NCBI GenBank assembly: GCA_031119555.1
Contig: JAVHXQ010000004.1
Span: 1-64,000 of the forward strand
Direction of reading: 5' to 3'
Length of the DNA stretch: 64,000 nt
DNA from: Candidatus Dactylopiibacterium sp.
Lineage (GTDB): Bacteria; Pseudomonadota; Gammaproteobacteria; Burkholderiales; Rhodocyclaceae
In this document: positions 37,335 to 46,370 of the stretch, in pieces
Position numbering within the stretch: the stretch's first letter is position 1
How the letters are laid out: each line of letters begins with the position of its first letter
Position numbers and translations under genes: made by a program
Notes under the pieces: model-generated
What the model saw: only the letters and a program-made list of their open reading frames with translations
What the model was told of the DNA's origin: nothing
Databases searched by the model: none

Positions 37335-37610
37335 ATGGCATTCAGGCCTGCAAAGAAGGACGACAAGAAGGGCGGCAACCGTGGTGGTGGTCTGTTCAAG
37401 CGTCGCAAGTTCTGCCGTTTCTCGGCGGAAAAGATCGAAGAGATCGATTACAAGGACATCGAGATCCTGAAGGATTTCGTGACCGAACACGGCAAGATCA
37501 TGCCGGCCCGCATCACCGGCACCAAGGCCGGCTATCAGCGTCAACTGTCGACCGCCATCAAGCGCGCCCGTTTCCTGGCGCTGATGCCGTACACCGACCT
37601 GCACCAGTAA
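37335..37610 (+). CDS. rpsR: 30S ribosomal protein bS18
   Basis: A 91-residue bS18. [20 protein letters not shown] and [21 protein letters not shown] are conserved, including the single Cys. ATG 37335, with AAGGAAA upstream, is preferred to a frame start two codons earlier. Binds the 16S platform with bS6. Confidence 0.97.
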   Translation: MAFRPAKKDDKKGGNRGGGLFKRRKFCRFSAEKIEEIDYKDIEILKDFVTEHGKIMPARITGTKAGYQRQLSTAIKRARFLALMPYTDLHQ

Positions 37611-37625
37611 TCCGGGGGATACACG

Positions 37626-38075
37626 ATGCAAATCATTCTGCTTGAAAAAGTTGTGAACCTCGGCAACCTGGGCGACGTGGTCAACGTGAAGGAAGGCTAC
37701 GCCCGTAACTTCCTGATCCCGACCGGCCGTGCCAAGCGCGCCACCTCGGCCAACCTGGCCGAATTCGAAGCCCGCCGCGTCGAGCTCGAGAAGGTTGCCG
37801 CCGAGAAGCTGGCCGCTGCTCAGCAAGCCGCGACCAAGGTCGAAGGCCTGACCGTTCAGCTGGTCCGCAAGGCCGGCGTGGATGGCCGCCTGTTCGGCTC
37901 CGTGACCAACGGCGACATCGCCGAAGCGCTGGTGGCCCTGGGCCATCCGGTCGAGAAGGCCGGCGTGCGTCTGCCCAACGGCCCGATCAAGCTCGTTGGC
38001 GACAACGCGATCGAAATCGCGCTGCACACCGACGTGCTCGCCAACATCACGGTTTCCGTGCTGGGCGAACACTGA
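37626..38075 (+). CDS. rplI: 50S ribosomal protein bL9
   Basis: A 149-residue bL9 with the N-terminal rRNA-binding domain ([33 protein letters not shown]), the long connecting helix (about 41-75) and the C-terminal domain ([14 protein letters not shown]). The length is normal. Last gene of the operon; a strong terminator follows at 38111. Confidence 0.97.
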   Translation: MQIILLEKVVNLGNLGDVVNVKEGYARNFLIPTGRAKRATSANLAEFEARRVELEKVAAEKLAAAQQAATKVEGLTVQLVRKAGVDGRLFGSVTNGDIAEALVALGHPVEKAGVRLPNGPIKLVGDNAIEIALHTDVLANITVSVLGEH

Positions 38076-38110
38076 TCCACGACGCCTGCGGGCGTCTGCG
38101 GGTCAAACAG

Positions 38111-38140
38111 AAGGCCGCGTCGTGAGACGCGGCCTTTTTG
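38111..38140 (+). terminator. Terminator of the rpsF-rplI operon
   Basis: AGGCCGCGTC-GTGA-GACGCGGCCTTTTTG: a 10-bp GC stem with a five-base T run, 36 bp after the rplI stop. Confidence 0.95.
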
Positions 38141-38169
38141 TTGCCCGCGAGCTGCGGCGGGCTTCGCGC

Positions 38170-38904
38170 TCAGGGGGTGGCGGGGCCTTCGAAGAGGCGG
38201 CGGCGGGCGTTGCCGAGGTGAAAGCGCATGGCCTCGGCGGCGTCGACCGACGAGCCTTTCTCGATGGCCATGAGGATCTCGCGGTGTTCGATCTGCACGC
38301 GCTCGCGCCAGATGCGTTCGCGTTCGAGCGAGAGGTTCAGCGCAAGACGCATGCCGACCTTGACCTGTTCGAAGATGAGTTCCAGCGCGGTCACGAAGAA
38401 CATGTTCTGCGAGGCGCGGGCGATCGCAAGGTGAAAGTGCAGGTCCTGCTCGACGTACTCAGCGTTGTCGTCGCGCAGGCGTGCCCGTTCCATGGCTTCG
38501 AAGCAGCGGCGGATTTCCTCGATGTCGCGCGGTGTGCGCAGATCGGCCGCCAGCGCCGCGCCCGGCGCTTCGATGGCGAGGCGGAAAGCGAAGCAGCGCT
38601 GCACGTCGGCGATGCTTTCGATGGGGGCGAAGCGCTTGATGTTGCGGTCGGGCCGGCGCAGCACGTAGCTGCCGGAACCGCGCCGCGACGTGATCAGCCC
38701 GTCCAGCCGCAGGCGCGAGAGGGCCTCGCGCACCGTGGGACGGGAGACGCCATACAGCGTGGCAAGCTCGGTTTCCGTGGGCAGGCGGGCGTTCTCGCCG
38801 AACTCGCCGCTGGACATGGCCTCGATGATGCCGGTGTAGACCGCATCGACGCGGTTGTTGGTGACGAGGCGGGAAGATCTCTTGGCCGGGCTAGGGTTTT
38901 CCAT
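38170..38904 (-). CDS. FadR-subfamily GntR transcriptional regulator
   Basis: A 244-residue regulator with an N-terminal winged helix (about 20-88; RLPTETELATLYGVSRPTVREALSRLRLDGLI-type segment with GSGSYV wing) and an all-helical FCD effector domain (about 95-230; DLHFHLAIARAS and HREILMAIEKG carry metal-ligand His). FCD regulators usually respond to sugar acids, lactate or dicarboxylates. It is the last gene downstream of the TRAP transporter and TerC gene, so it probably controls dctPQM; a matching dyad lies at the dctP promoter. Confidence 0.88.
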   Translation of the reverse strand: MENPSPAKRSSRLVTNNRVDAVYTGIIEAMSSGEFGENARLPTETELATLYGVSRPTVREALSRLRLDGLITSRRGSGSYVLRRPDRNIKRFAPIESIADVQRCFAFRLAIEAPGAALAADLRTPRDIEEIRRCFEAMERARLRDDNAEYVEQDLHFHLAIARASQNMFFVTALELIFEQVKVGMRLALNLSLERERIWRERVQIEHREILMAIEKGSSVDAAEAMRFHLGNARRRLFEGPATP

Positions 38905-38976
38905 CTGGCGTGGCTTCCTTGATATGCCTGACTGCTGCAGGGGCGGCAGGGTGGCCGCCGCCCCGGGGCCGGTCCA

Positions 38977-39678
38977 TCAGGTGGCCGTGCGGCTGCGGTG
39001 CAGCATCAGCTTGCCGATGGCCAGCACGAGCAGCGCACCCGCGATGCCGAAGCCCAGGCGTGCCGTTTCCGTGTTGGGAATGACGTTCGCCAGACCCGGA
39101 TCGGTCTGCACCATGTGGCCCGCGATCCAGCCCAGCAGCATGGCGCCCAGCGTGATCACGATGGGGAGCCTGTCCATGAGCTTGATGACGAGCTGGCTGC
39201 CGTACACGATGATGGGAATGCTCACGATCAGGCCGAACACGACGAGGATGATCTGGTGCTGCTCACCCGCGCCCTGGGCCGCGCCCGCGATGGCGATCAC
39301 GTTGTCCAGGCTCATCACGAAGTCGGCGACGATGATGGTCTTGATCGCGGCGAGGAGGCGGTCGCTGGCGGCGACTTCATGGCCTTCGTCGCTCTCGGGC
39401 TTGAGGAGCTTCACGCCGATCCAGAGCAGCAGCACGCCGCCGGCGAGCTTGAGGAAGGGGATCGCGAGCAGCTGCAGCGCGAAGAAGATCAGCAGCACGC
39501 GCAGCACGATGGCGCCCACGGTGCCCCAGATGATGCCCTTGAAACGCTGGTTGGCCGGCAGCTTGCGACAGGCCATGGCGATGACGACCGCATTGTCGCC
39601 GCCCAGCAGGATGTCGATCATGATGATCTGGGCGACGGCCGTCCAGAAATGCGGGGTGAGAAGTTCGCTGAATTCCAT
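38977..39678 (-). CDS. TerC/YjbE-family integral membrane protein
   Basis: A 233-residue membrane protein of the TerC family (YjbE-like) with seven hydrophobic segments. The two conserved acidic motifs are present: IDILLGGDNAVVIAMA (about 21-36) and ADFVMSLDNVIAIAGAA (about 117-133). Members are linked to manganese export or metalation of exported proteins. The upstream 108 bp holds a GC hairpin but no recognisable Mn riboswitch. It sits between the TRAP transporter and the GntR gene on the same strand; the functional link is unclear. Confidence 0.87.
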   Translation of the reverse strand: MEFSELLTPHFWTAVAQIIMIDILLGGDNAVVIAMACRKLPANQRFKGIIWGTVGAIVLRVLLIFFALQLLAIPFLKLAGGVLLLWIGVKLLKPESDEGHEVAASDRLLAAIKTIIVADFVMSLDNVIAIAGAAQGAGEQHQIILVVFGLIVSIPIIVYGSQLVIKLMDRLPIVITLGAMLLGWIAGHMVQTDPGLANVIPNTETARLGFGIAGALLVLAIGKLMLHRSRTAT

Positions 39679-39746
39679 GGGAAGAGATTCCGAAAAGCGG
39701 GGAGGCGCCGCGGGCGCGCCTCAAGGGCGCAGCCCCGCAGCGACAC

Positions 39747-39774
39747 GGCCGGCAACCGCGCTGCGGTGCCGGCC
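39747..39774 (-). terminator. GC hairpin between dctM and the TerC gene
   Basis: GGCCGGCA-n12-TGCCGGCC, a perfect 8-bp stem 13 bp past the dctM stop. No T run follows, so it may only partly separate the TRAP genes from terC-gntR. Confidence 0.4.
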
Positions 39775-39786
39775 GATGAGGCTGGA

Positions 39787-41067
39787 TCAGTGGAAGAGGT
39801 TGGGCAGGGTCATCGACACGGCCGGGATGAAGGTCACGGCAAACATTGTCAGGGCGAGGGCCAGATAGAATGGCCAGATCGTCCGCATGACCTTCTCGAC
39901 CGAGATCTCCGCGATCGCGCATCCGATGAACTGCGTAGTGCCCACCGGCGGAGTGTTCAGGCCGAGTGCGCAGTTGAGCAGGATCATGATGCCGAACTGG
40001 GTCGGGTCCATGCCGTACTTCATCGCGATCGGCAGGAAGATCGGCGTGCACACGAGGATCGTCGGTGCCATGTCGAGGAAGGTGCCGAGCAGGAAGAGGA
40101 TGACGTTGATCATCAGGAAGATGATCCACGGATTCTCCGAGATGCTCGCCAGCGCCTGGCCGGTCAGTTCAGCGATCTGGTAGTAGGCGATGAAGTAGCC
40201 GAAGGTCGCCGAAATACCGATCAGCGCGAGCACCACGCCCGTCTTCTTCACGGCGTGCGCCAGGGCTGCCACGAATTGCGGGAAGGTCAGGCTGCGATAG
40301 ACCAGCACCGTCAGGCACAAGGCATACAGCACGGCGATGGAGGCCGACTCGGTGGCGGTGAAGACACCCGACAGGATGCCGGAGACGATGATCACCACCA
40401 CGAAGAGCCCCGGGAACGCCGCTGCCGCGGTGCGGCCGACAGCGGGCCAGCCGGGGAACACGCCGCGGCCATAACCGCGCTTGACGGCCATGTAATAGGC
40501 TGCGCCCAGGTTGCAGACCATCAGGATCGCCGCCGGCACGATGCCCGCGAGGATCAGCGAGGTCACGGAAGCCATGCCGCCGCACGCCAGCGTGTAGATG
40601 ATGATGTTGTGCGAGGTGGGCATCAGCGCGCCGACCAGCGAGGCGTGCGTGGTGACGTTCACCGCGTAGTCCGCGTCGTAGCCTTCACGCTTCATCGCGG
40701 GGATCAGCACGCCGCCCATCGCGGACACGTCCGCCACCGGGGAGCCCGACACGCCGCCGAACAGCGTGCAGGCCACGACGTTGCTCATGCCCAGACCGCC
40801 GCGCCAGTGGCCGACCATTGCCTTGGCGAAATTCACGATGCGGTCGGCGATGCCGCCCAGCAGCATCAGCTCGCCGGCGAAGATGAAGAAGGGGATCGCC
40901 AGGAAAGTGAAGACCTGCATGCCGCCCGTCATCTTCTGGAAGACGACTGCCATCGGCAGGCCTTCATAGAGGATGGTGGCGACGGCCGACAGACCGATGG
41001 CGAACATGACCGGCACGCCGATGATCAGCGCGCCCATGAATACTGCGGAAAGAATGATCAGTGCCAT
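39787..41067 (-). CDS. dctM: TRAP transporter large membrane subunit
   Basis: A 426-residue DctM with 12 or more membrane segments. It forms the transport channel of a tripartite ATP-independent periplasmic importer driven by an ion gradient. Conserved stretches include AIPFFIFAGELMLLGGI, LFGGVSGSPVADVSAMGGVLIPAM, ALMPTSHNIIIY and LGLNTPPVGTTQF. The length is typical. It overlaps dctQ by 10 bp. The substrate is set by DctP and is probably an organic acid. Confidence 0.95.
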   Translation of the reverse strand: MALIILSAVFMGALIIGVPVMFAIGLSAVATILYEGLPMAVVFQKMTGGMQVFTFLAIPFFIFAGELMLLGGIADRIVNFAKAMVGHWRGGLGMSNVVACTLFGGVSGSPVADVSAMGGVLIPAMKREGYDADYAVNVTTHASLVGALMPTSHNIIIYTLACGGMASVTSLILAGIVPAAILMVCNLGAAYYMAVKRGYGRGVFPGWPAVGRTAAAAFPGLFVVVIIVSGILSGVFTATESASIAVLYALCLTVLVYRSLTFPQFVAALAHAVKKTGVVLALIGISATFGYFIAYYQIAELTGQALASISENPWIIFLMINVILFLLGTFLDMAPTILVCTPIFLPIAMKYGMDPTQFGIMILLNCALGLNTPPVGTTQFIGCAIAEISVEKVMRTIWPFYLALALTMFAVTFIPAVSMTLPNLFH

Positions 41068-41546
41068 GCTTGTTCAACCTCGGTGCCCTTGACCAGCGCG
41101 ATGATGTGTTCGATCGAGAAAAGAAAGATGAGCGCGCCAGCGATCGTGATCGGGACGTTGTAGAGGCCCTCGGGAAGGCCCAGGGTGGGGATCTTGTAGT
41201 CCATGGCGTTGCGGGCCAGGACCGAGCCGTTGTACGACATGCAGGCGCCAAAGCCCGCCACCACGGCATGAATGAAGATTTCCAGCCACTTCTTGTACGG
41301 CTGCGGGCAGATCGCCAGCAGGGATTCCATGCCGATGTGGCCGGCGTCACGCACGCCGACGGCGGTACCGAGCATGGTCACGAACAGCACCAGCAGCAGC
41401 GCGAGCGCTTCCGCCCAGGTGGGGGTGTCGTTGAGCACGTAGCGACCGAATACCTGATAGAGCACGCACAGGATCACCAGGCCCAGGCCGGCGGTCGCGA
41501 TCATCAGACAAAACTTAGAGAGTGCTGCGCAGATTCTTGTGTACAT
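41058..41546 (-). CDS. dctQ: TRAP transporter small membrane subunit
   Basis: A 162-residue DctQ with four membrane helices. The WAEALALLLVLFVTMLGTAVGVRD region is the conserved core (PTWAEE-like). It bridges DctP docking and DctM transport. It starts 78 bp after dctP, beyond an inter-gene hairpin, and overlaps dctM. Confidence 0.92.
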   Translation of the reverse strand: MYTRICAALSKFCLMIATAGLGLVILCVLYQVFGRYVLNDTPTWAEALALLLVLFVTMLGTAVGVRDAGHIGMESLLAICPQPYKKWLEIFIHAVVAGFGACMSYNGSVLARNAMDYKIPTLGLPEGLYNVPITIAGALIFLFSIEHIIALVKGTEVEQAWH

Positions 41547-41580
41547 ATCTGCGGGGTCCTTCCTGCGAGATGAGACAGAA

Positions 41581-41609
41581 ACCCGGCCGAAGCCATCTCC
41601 GGCCGGGCT
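41581..41609 (-). terminator. Hairpin between dctP and dctQ, probable partial terminator
   Basis: On the - strand GCCCGGCCG-n10-CGGCCGGGT-TTCT: a strong stem with a short T-rich tail, directly after the dctP stop. Such elements commonly let the binding protein be made in excess over the membrane subunits. Confidence 0.6.
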
Positions 41610-41624
41610 GTGAGGCTGACGGAC

Positions 41625-42602
41625 TTACTTGACGTCCTGGATGCGCTTGACCAGATCCTTCATGTGCGGCGTGGTGATGAACTTGGCATACACCGGCACC
41701 ATCGCGTCCTGGAAGGGCTTCTTGTCGACTTCGACGATCGTCGAGCCGGCCTTGCGCACGATGCCTTCCGACACCTTCTCGCGTTCAGCCCAGAGCTTGC
41801 GCTGCACGGTCGTCGATTCCTTGGCGGCATCGGCGATCAGCTTCTGGTCGGCGGGCGAGAGCTTGTCCCAGATGACCTTCGAGAAGATCACGATTTCCGG
41901 GTTCATGAGGTGCTCGGTGCGGCTGTAGAACTTGGCCGATTCAAAGTGCTTGGAGCTTTCGTACGACGGCCAGTTGTTTTCGGCCGCGTCGATCAGGCCG
42001 GTACGCAGGCCGACATACACTTCACCCATGGGCATCGGCGACGGGTTGGCACCCATGGCCTGGGCCATCGCCACCATCAGGTCGGACTGCTGCACGCGCA
42101 GCTTCAGGCCCTTGGTGTCGGCCAGCGTCTTGATGGCCTTCTTGGCGTAGATCGAGCGGGTGCCCGAATCGTAATAGGCCAGGCCGATGTAGCCCTTGGC
42201 GTTGCAGGAGGAGAGGATTTCCTGGCCGGCCGCGCTGTCCAGGGCCTTGTGCAGGTGGTCGGTGGAGCGGAACAGGAAGGGCAGGCTGGGGACCAGCGTT
42301 TCCTCACAGATGTTGTTCATGAGGTTCAGCGGCACGCGCGCCATGGCCAGCGCGCCGAGCTTGACCTGCTCGATGACTTCCTTTTCCGTACCCAGGGTGC
42401 CGTTCGGGTATACCTTCAGGTCGATGCGACCGTTGCTGCGCTTGGCGAGGTTCTCGCTCATGGAACGCAGGGCCTTGGTGTTCGGATAGTCCTCACCCCA
42501 GATTTCCGAAACCTTGAGTTCGACCTTTTGCTGCGCGATGGCGCCGGACATGAAGCCGGCTGCCAGCAGCGAAAGCACAATCTTCGAGATAGATGACCGC
42601 AT
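41625..42602 (-). CDS. dctP: TRAP transporter periplasmic substrate-binding protein
   Basis: A 325-residue DctP-family binding protein. A cleavable signal peptide ends near SGAIAQQ (about 23). The ligand-binding arginine lies in the conserved region GLKLRVQQSDLMVAMAQAMGANPSPMP, and EVYVGLRTGLIDAAENNWPSY supplies the N/W pocket. Members bind C4-dicarboxylates, sugar acids or aromatic acids; sequence alone does not choose. AGGAG precedes ATG 42600-42602. The promoter region carries a TTGTnnnACAA operator. First gene of dctPQM. Confidence 0.93.
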   Translation of the reverse strand: MRSSISKIVLSLLAAGFMSGAIAQQKVELKVSEIWGEDYPNTKALRSMSENLAKRSNGRIDLKVYPNGTLGTEKEVIEQVKLGALAMARVPLNLMNNICEETLVPSLPFLFRSTDHLHKALDSAAGQEILSSCNAKGYIGLAYYDSGTRSIYAKKAIKTLADTKGLKLRVQQSDLMVAMAQAMGANPSPMPMGEVYVGLRTGLIDAAENNWPSYESSKHFESAKFYSRTEHLMNPEIVIFSKVIWDKLSPADQKLIADAAKESTTVQRKLWAEREKVSEGIVRKAGSTIVEVDKKPFQDAMVPVYAKFITTPHMKDLVKRIQDVK

Positions 42603-42683
42603 CGTATGTGTCTCCTGTTACTACCTGTCTGTGATGGGACAGCGTGGCTGTCGCGAGGCCGCTGCCATACAGGACTCGTCTCG

Positions 42684-42694
42684 TTGTATGACAA
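42684..42694. promoter_or_regulatory. GntR/FCD-type operator at the dctP promoter
   Basis: TTGT-ATG-ACAA is a perfect dyad of the form bound by FCD-type GntR regulators. On the - strand it contains TTGTCA, a -35-like hexamer 17 bp before a weak TGTATG, so binding would block dctP transcription. The GntR gene at 38170 is the obvious candidate. The rest of 42603-43073 is AT-richer and shows a second CTTGT-n5-ACAAG repeat at 42911-42925. Confidence 0.6.
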
Positions 42695-43030
42695 ATCAGC
42701 GGGACGGAAAGTAACATCCGCTCTAGCCTTTTTAAAGTACGTGATAACGCCGTCAGGGTTTACCCAAAAGTTTAGGTGTATACCGGTAACATCCTGTTGT
42801 TTAAGGGAAAATTCCATTGTGTCAAGTGCATGTTTGAGCCGCTTTTAGATTACGCGAATCCCATTTTCCAGTAGTGCGTTCTGATCCCGGACAAAAAGGC
42901 AGACATTATTCTTGTCAGACACAAGCAGGGGTTGTGCAAAAGGTGTCATGACGAAAAATGGACGTAAAAACCATTTCAAAATAATGGCTTATACGTCCAC
43001 TCGGGCAGGTGCATGGGCGATGAAACGCAA

Positions 43031-43054
43031 ACGGGCCGCCCGCAGGCGACCCGT
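43031..43054 (-). terminator. Terminator of the hom-thrC unit
   Basis: On the - strand ACGGGTCGCC-TGCG-GGCGGCCCGT-TTGCGTTT: a 10-bp stem with one wobble, followed by a T-rich stretch, 20 bp after the thrC stop. Confidence 0.75.
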
Positions 43055-43073
43055 CGCTTTTCGTGCCGTGAAA

Positions 43074-44504
43074 TCAGTGCGTGTGGGCGACGACGAAGGC
43101 CTTGACGGCCTCGGTGCTCACCTCCATGACTTCCACGCGCTGGGGCAGGCTTTCGATTTCCTGCATCGCGGCGGGGCGCCAGGGCTTTTCGCCGAGGGCT
43201 TCGACCAGGGTCTCTTCGAACTTCGCGGGCAGGGCGGTTTCCAGCACGATGGTCGGAATGCCCGTCTCCCGGTGTTCGTATGCCACCTTGAGGCCGTCCG
43301 CGGTGTGCGGGTCGATCATGAGTCCGCTGGCGCGGTAGATCTGGCGGATGGTGTCGAGGCGGTTCGCATGCGACGACGAGCCCGAGACGAATCCGAACTC
43401 CGCCAGACGGCCCCAGTGGGGCGTGGCGGTGAGGTCGAAATGCCCGCCCGCGTCCACGGCCCGCCAGAGATCCCGCACCACGGCGGGATCGCGCCCGACG
43501 AGGTCGAACACGAAACGCTCGAAATTCGACGCCTTCGAGATGTCCATCGACGGACTGGACGTGACATGCACGTCGGCGGTCTTGCGCGGGCGGTAGAGGC
43601 CGGTGCGGAAGAACTCGTCGAGCACGTCGTTTTCGTTGGTGGCGAGAATCAGCTTGTGGATGGGCAGGCCCATCATGCGCGCGATGTGGCCCGCGCAGAT
43701 GTTGCCGAAGTTGCCCGAGGGCACCGCGAAGCTCACCTTCTGGTCGTTCGTGGTGGTGGCCGCGAGCCAGCCCTTGAAGTAGTAGATGACCTGGGCGGCC
43801 ACGCGGCCCCAGTTGATGGAATTCACCGCGCCGATGCGGTGCCGGGTCTTGAATTCAAGATCGTTGGACACGGCTTTCACGATGTCCTGCGCATCGTCGA
43901 ACATGCCGCGCACGGCGATGTTGAAGATGTTCGCATCCTGCAGCGAATACATCTGCGCGCGCTGGAAGACACTCATGTTCTCGCGCGGCGAGAGCATGAA
44001 GACGCGCACGCCGCGCTTGCCCCGCATTGCGTACTCGGCGGCCGAACCGGTGTCGCCCGAGGTGGCACCGAGGATGTTGATCTCTTCGCCGCGACGCGCG
44101 AGGACGTACTCGAAAAGGTTGCCGAGCAACTGCATCGCCATGTCCTTGAAGGCGAGCGTGGGCCCGTTCGAGAGCTCCTGCAGGTAGAGGCCTTCTTCGA
44201 GCCGGCGCAGCGGCGTGATCTGGCTGGCGTCGGAGTCGGCGCGACCGTTGCAATACACGCCTGCGGTATAGGTCTTCGCGCAGATGGCGCGCAGGTCGTC
44301 AGCGGGGATGTCGGTGGCGAACTTCGAGAGGATCGCGAAGGCCAGCTCGGCGTAGCTCATCGCCCGCATGGCGGTCAGCTCGGCGTCGCCGATGCGGGGA
44401 TAGGCGACCGGCAGCGACAGTCCGCCGTCGACCATCAGGCCGCCGAGCAGGATGTCGGAAAAGCCCAGTTGCGGCGACTGGCCGCGAGTCGAGAGATATT
44501 TCAT
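43074..44504 (-). CDS. thrC: Threonine synthase
   Basis: A 476-residue PLP enzyme converting O-phosphohomoserine to threonine. It has the N-terminal MKYLSTRGQSP of the class I-type (fungal/proteobacterial) enzymes, PLP lysine in GPTLAFKDMAMQLLG (about 112), the phosphate-binding ATSGDTGSAAEYA and SGNFGNICAG. The length matches the long form. It lies 103 bp downstream of hom. Confidence 0.95.
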   Translation of the reverse strand: MKYLSTRGQSPQLGFSDILLGGLMVDGGLSLPVAYPRIGDAELTAMRAMSYAELAFAILSKFATDIPADDLRAICAKTYTAGVYCNGRADSDASQITPLRRLEEGLYLQELSNGPTLAFKDMAMQLLGNLFEYVLARRGEEINILGATSGDTGSAAEYAMRGKRGVRVFMLSPRENMSVFQRAQMYSLQDANIFNIAVRGMFDDAQDIVKAVSNDLEFKTRHRIGAVNSINWGRVAAQVIYYFKGWLAATTTNDQKVSFAVPSGNFGNICAGHIARMMGLPIHKLILATNENDVLDEFFRTGLYRPRKTADVHVTSSPSMDISKASNFERFVFDLVGRDPAVVRDLWRAVDAGGHFDLTATPHWGRLAEFGFVSGSSSHANRLDTIRQIYRASGLMIDPHTADGLKVAYEHRETGIPTIVLETALPAKFEETLVEALGEKPWRPAAMQEIESLPQRVEVMEVSTEAVKAFVVAHTH

Positions 44505-44607
44505 GTATGCGCCGGGGAGGCCGCGGAGCCGGATGGGCGGGCGTCGCGACCGGCTGGGCGCTCCGCCTGGCTTCCGAATCGCGCTGCCTGCGCCCTTCTC
44601 CTTTGTG

Positions 44608-45918
44608 TCAGTTCAGCTCTTCAAGGCGGATCTTCGTGACCGCGCCGACGATGGTATCCAGAGCCTCGATCTTGGTGATCGCGGCGTTGACCTGACCTTC
44701 GATGGCCACGTGCGTGAGCAGGATCAGATCGGTCTGGTGTTCGCCCGCCGCCGGCTCCTTCTGCAGGATCGCATCGATGGAGATGCTGCTCTCGGCGAGG
44801 ATGCGCGTGATGGCGGCGAGCACGCCCGTGCGATCCTCGACCCGCATGCGCAGGTAGTAGGCGGTTTCGGTGGCTTCGATCGGCAGGATGGGCAGGTCGA
44901 CGATGCGGTCGGCCTGGAACGCCAGGTGCGGGACGCGATGCTCCGCCTCCGCCGTCGCGAGGCGGGTGATGTCGACGAGGTCGGCGATCACCGCCGAGGC
45001 CGTGGGTTCGGCGCCGGCGCCCTTGCCGTAGTAGAGCGTGGTGCCGACCGCATCGGCCTGCACCTGGACGGCGTTCATGGCCCCTTCGACATTTGCGATC
45101 AGGCGGCTGGCGGGAATCAGCGTGGGGTGCACGCGCAGCTCGACCCCTTGCTCGCGGCGGCGCGCGATGCCGAGCAGCTTGATGCGATAACCCAGTTGCT
45201 CGGCATATTTGATGTCCACGGCCTCGAGCCGGGTGATGCCTTCGACGTAAGCCTTGTCAAACTGCACGGGAATGCCGAAGGCGAGCGCGCTCATGAGCGT
45301 GGCCTTGTGCGCGGCGTCGATGCCCTCGATGTCGAAGGTCGGATCGGCTTCGGCGTAGCCCAGTGCCTGGGCTTCCTTGAGCACTTCGGCGAACGGCAGT
45401 CCCTTGTCGCGCATCTCGGAGAGGATGAAGTTCGTCGTGCCGTTGATGATGCCCGCCACCCACTGGATGCGGTTGGCCGAGAGGCCTTCGCGCAGCGCCT
45501 TGATGATGGGAATGCCGCCCGCCACGGCCGCCTCGAAGGCGACCGTGACGCCGCGCGCCTGGGCCGCGGCGAAGATTTCCTTGCCATGCACGGCGAGCAG
45601 GGCCTTGTTGGCCGTGACCACGTGCTTGCCATTTTCGATGGCGGCGAGCACCAGATCCTTCGCGATGGTGTAGCCGCCGATGAGCTCGATGATGACGTCG
45701 ATGTCCGGGTCGCGCACGAGCTCGAAGGCGTCGGCGGTGATGCGGGCCGCGCCGCCGGTGACCTGATGGGCGAGTTCGGTATTGCGGTCCGCCACCGCGG
45801 TGATGCGGATCGGACGCCCCGCGCGGCGCGTGATCTCTTCGGCGTTGCGCGAGAGAACGGTCCAGGTGCCACCGCCAACGGTGCCAATGCCCAGCAGGCC
45901 TGCATTGATTGGTTTCAT
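44608..45918 (-). CDS. hom: Homoserine dehydrogenase
   Basis: A 436-residue NAD(P)-dependent enzyme reducing aspartate semialdehyde to homoserine. GLLGIGTVGGGTW is the nucleotide-binding loop, VVTANKALLA and AGGIPIIKALREGL are active-site regions with catalytic Lys, and GIINGTTNFIL is conserved. A C-terminal ACT domain (about 352-430) indicates threonine feedback. The ATG overlaps the GNAT stop (ATGA). Part of alaA-gnat-hom-thrC. Confidence 0.96.
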   Translation of the reverse strand: MKPINAGLLGIGTVGGGTWTVLSRNAEEITRRAGRPIRITAVADRNTELAHQVTGGAARITADAFELVRDPDIDVIIELIGGYTIAKDLVLAAIENGKHVVTANKALLAVHGKEIFAAAQARGVTVAFEAAVAGGIPIIKALREGLSANRIQWVAGIINGTTNFILSEMRDKGLPFAEVLKEAQALGYAEADPTFDIEGIDAAHKATLMSALAFGIPVQFDKAYVEGITRLEAVDIKYAEQLGYRIKLLGIARRREQGVELRVHPTLIPASRLIANVEGAMNAVQVQADAVGTTLYYGKGAGAEPTASAVIADLVDITRLATAEAEHRVPHLAFQADRIVDLPILPIEATETAYYLRMRVEDRTGVLAAITRILAESSISIDAILQKEPAAGEHQTDLILLTHVAIEGQVNAAITKIEALDTIVGAVTKIRLEELN

Positions 45919-46370
45919 ACGAGCTGTTTCTTGAAGTTGTGAGCCGTGATGAAAAAGCCTTCACGGAAATAGAAAGCGTGCGCGCGGAAGCGCTGCACGC
46001 CCGAATCGAGGGTGAGGCCGCCCGCCCCGAGGGCCCGGGCGCGCGCGCCCAGCGCCTCGATGAGCGCATGGCCCGCGCCTTGCGATCGCTGCGACTCATC
46101 GGTCACGAGGTCGTCGACGTAGAACTTGATGCCCCGTTCGCTGTAAGTGTCTTCATGGCAGCGCCAGAGCGCGAGCCCGGCCACCGCCTCGTCGTGAAGT
46201 GCCAGCGTCACGCGGCCGCCGCCGGCGCAGACGCGCGACATCTTGGCAACATAATCGGCCGGCAGGTCAGGGCGCAGCTGACGATGAACGGTTTCGGCGC
46301 GCGCGAGCCAGAGCGGCTCGCGGATCGCGCCGGCCGCGTCGCACAGATCGAGGATGCGGAACTCAGGCAT
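45915..46370 (-). CDS. GNAT-family N-acetyltransferase
   Basis: A 151-residue GNAT protein. The acetyl-CoA loop appears as DESQRSQGAGHALIEAL (Q/R-x-x-G-x-G/A type, about 96-112), and HAFYFREGFFITAHNF is the usual C-terminal motif B. The substrate is unknown. It overlaps alaA at its 5' end by eight bases and hom at its 3' end, so it is tightly coupled to amino acid genes. ATG 46368-46370 gives a normal GNAT N-terminus. Confidence 0.82.
   Translation of the reverse strand: MPEFRILDLCDAAGAIREPLWLARAETVHRQLRPDLPADYVAKMSRVCAGGGRVTLALHDEAVAGLALWRCHEDTYSERGIKFYVDDLVTDESQRSQGAGHALIEALGARARALGAGGLTLDSGVQRFRAHAFYFREGFFITAHNFKKQLV

Noticed and set aside
39679..39786. Mn-responsive yybP-ykoY riboswitch upstream of the TerC gene
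   Set aside because: The region is only 108 bp and shows a simple GC hairpin; the conserved internal loops of the riboswitch are not visible.
38998..41163. 721-codon open frame on the + strand opposite terC and dctM
   Set aside because: Extremely His/Asp/Arg-rich with no domain; crosses the boundaries of two real genes.
42911..42925. CTTGT-n5-ACAAG as a second GntR operator
   Set aside because: The spacer is five bases, not the three of the TTGTnnnACAA type, and it is over 300 bp from dctP; too weak to call.
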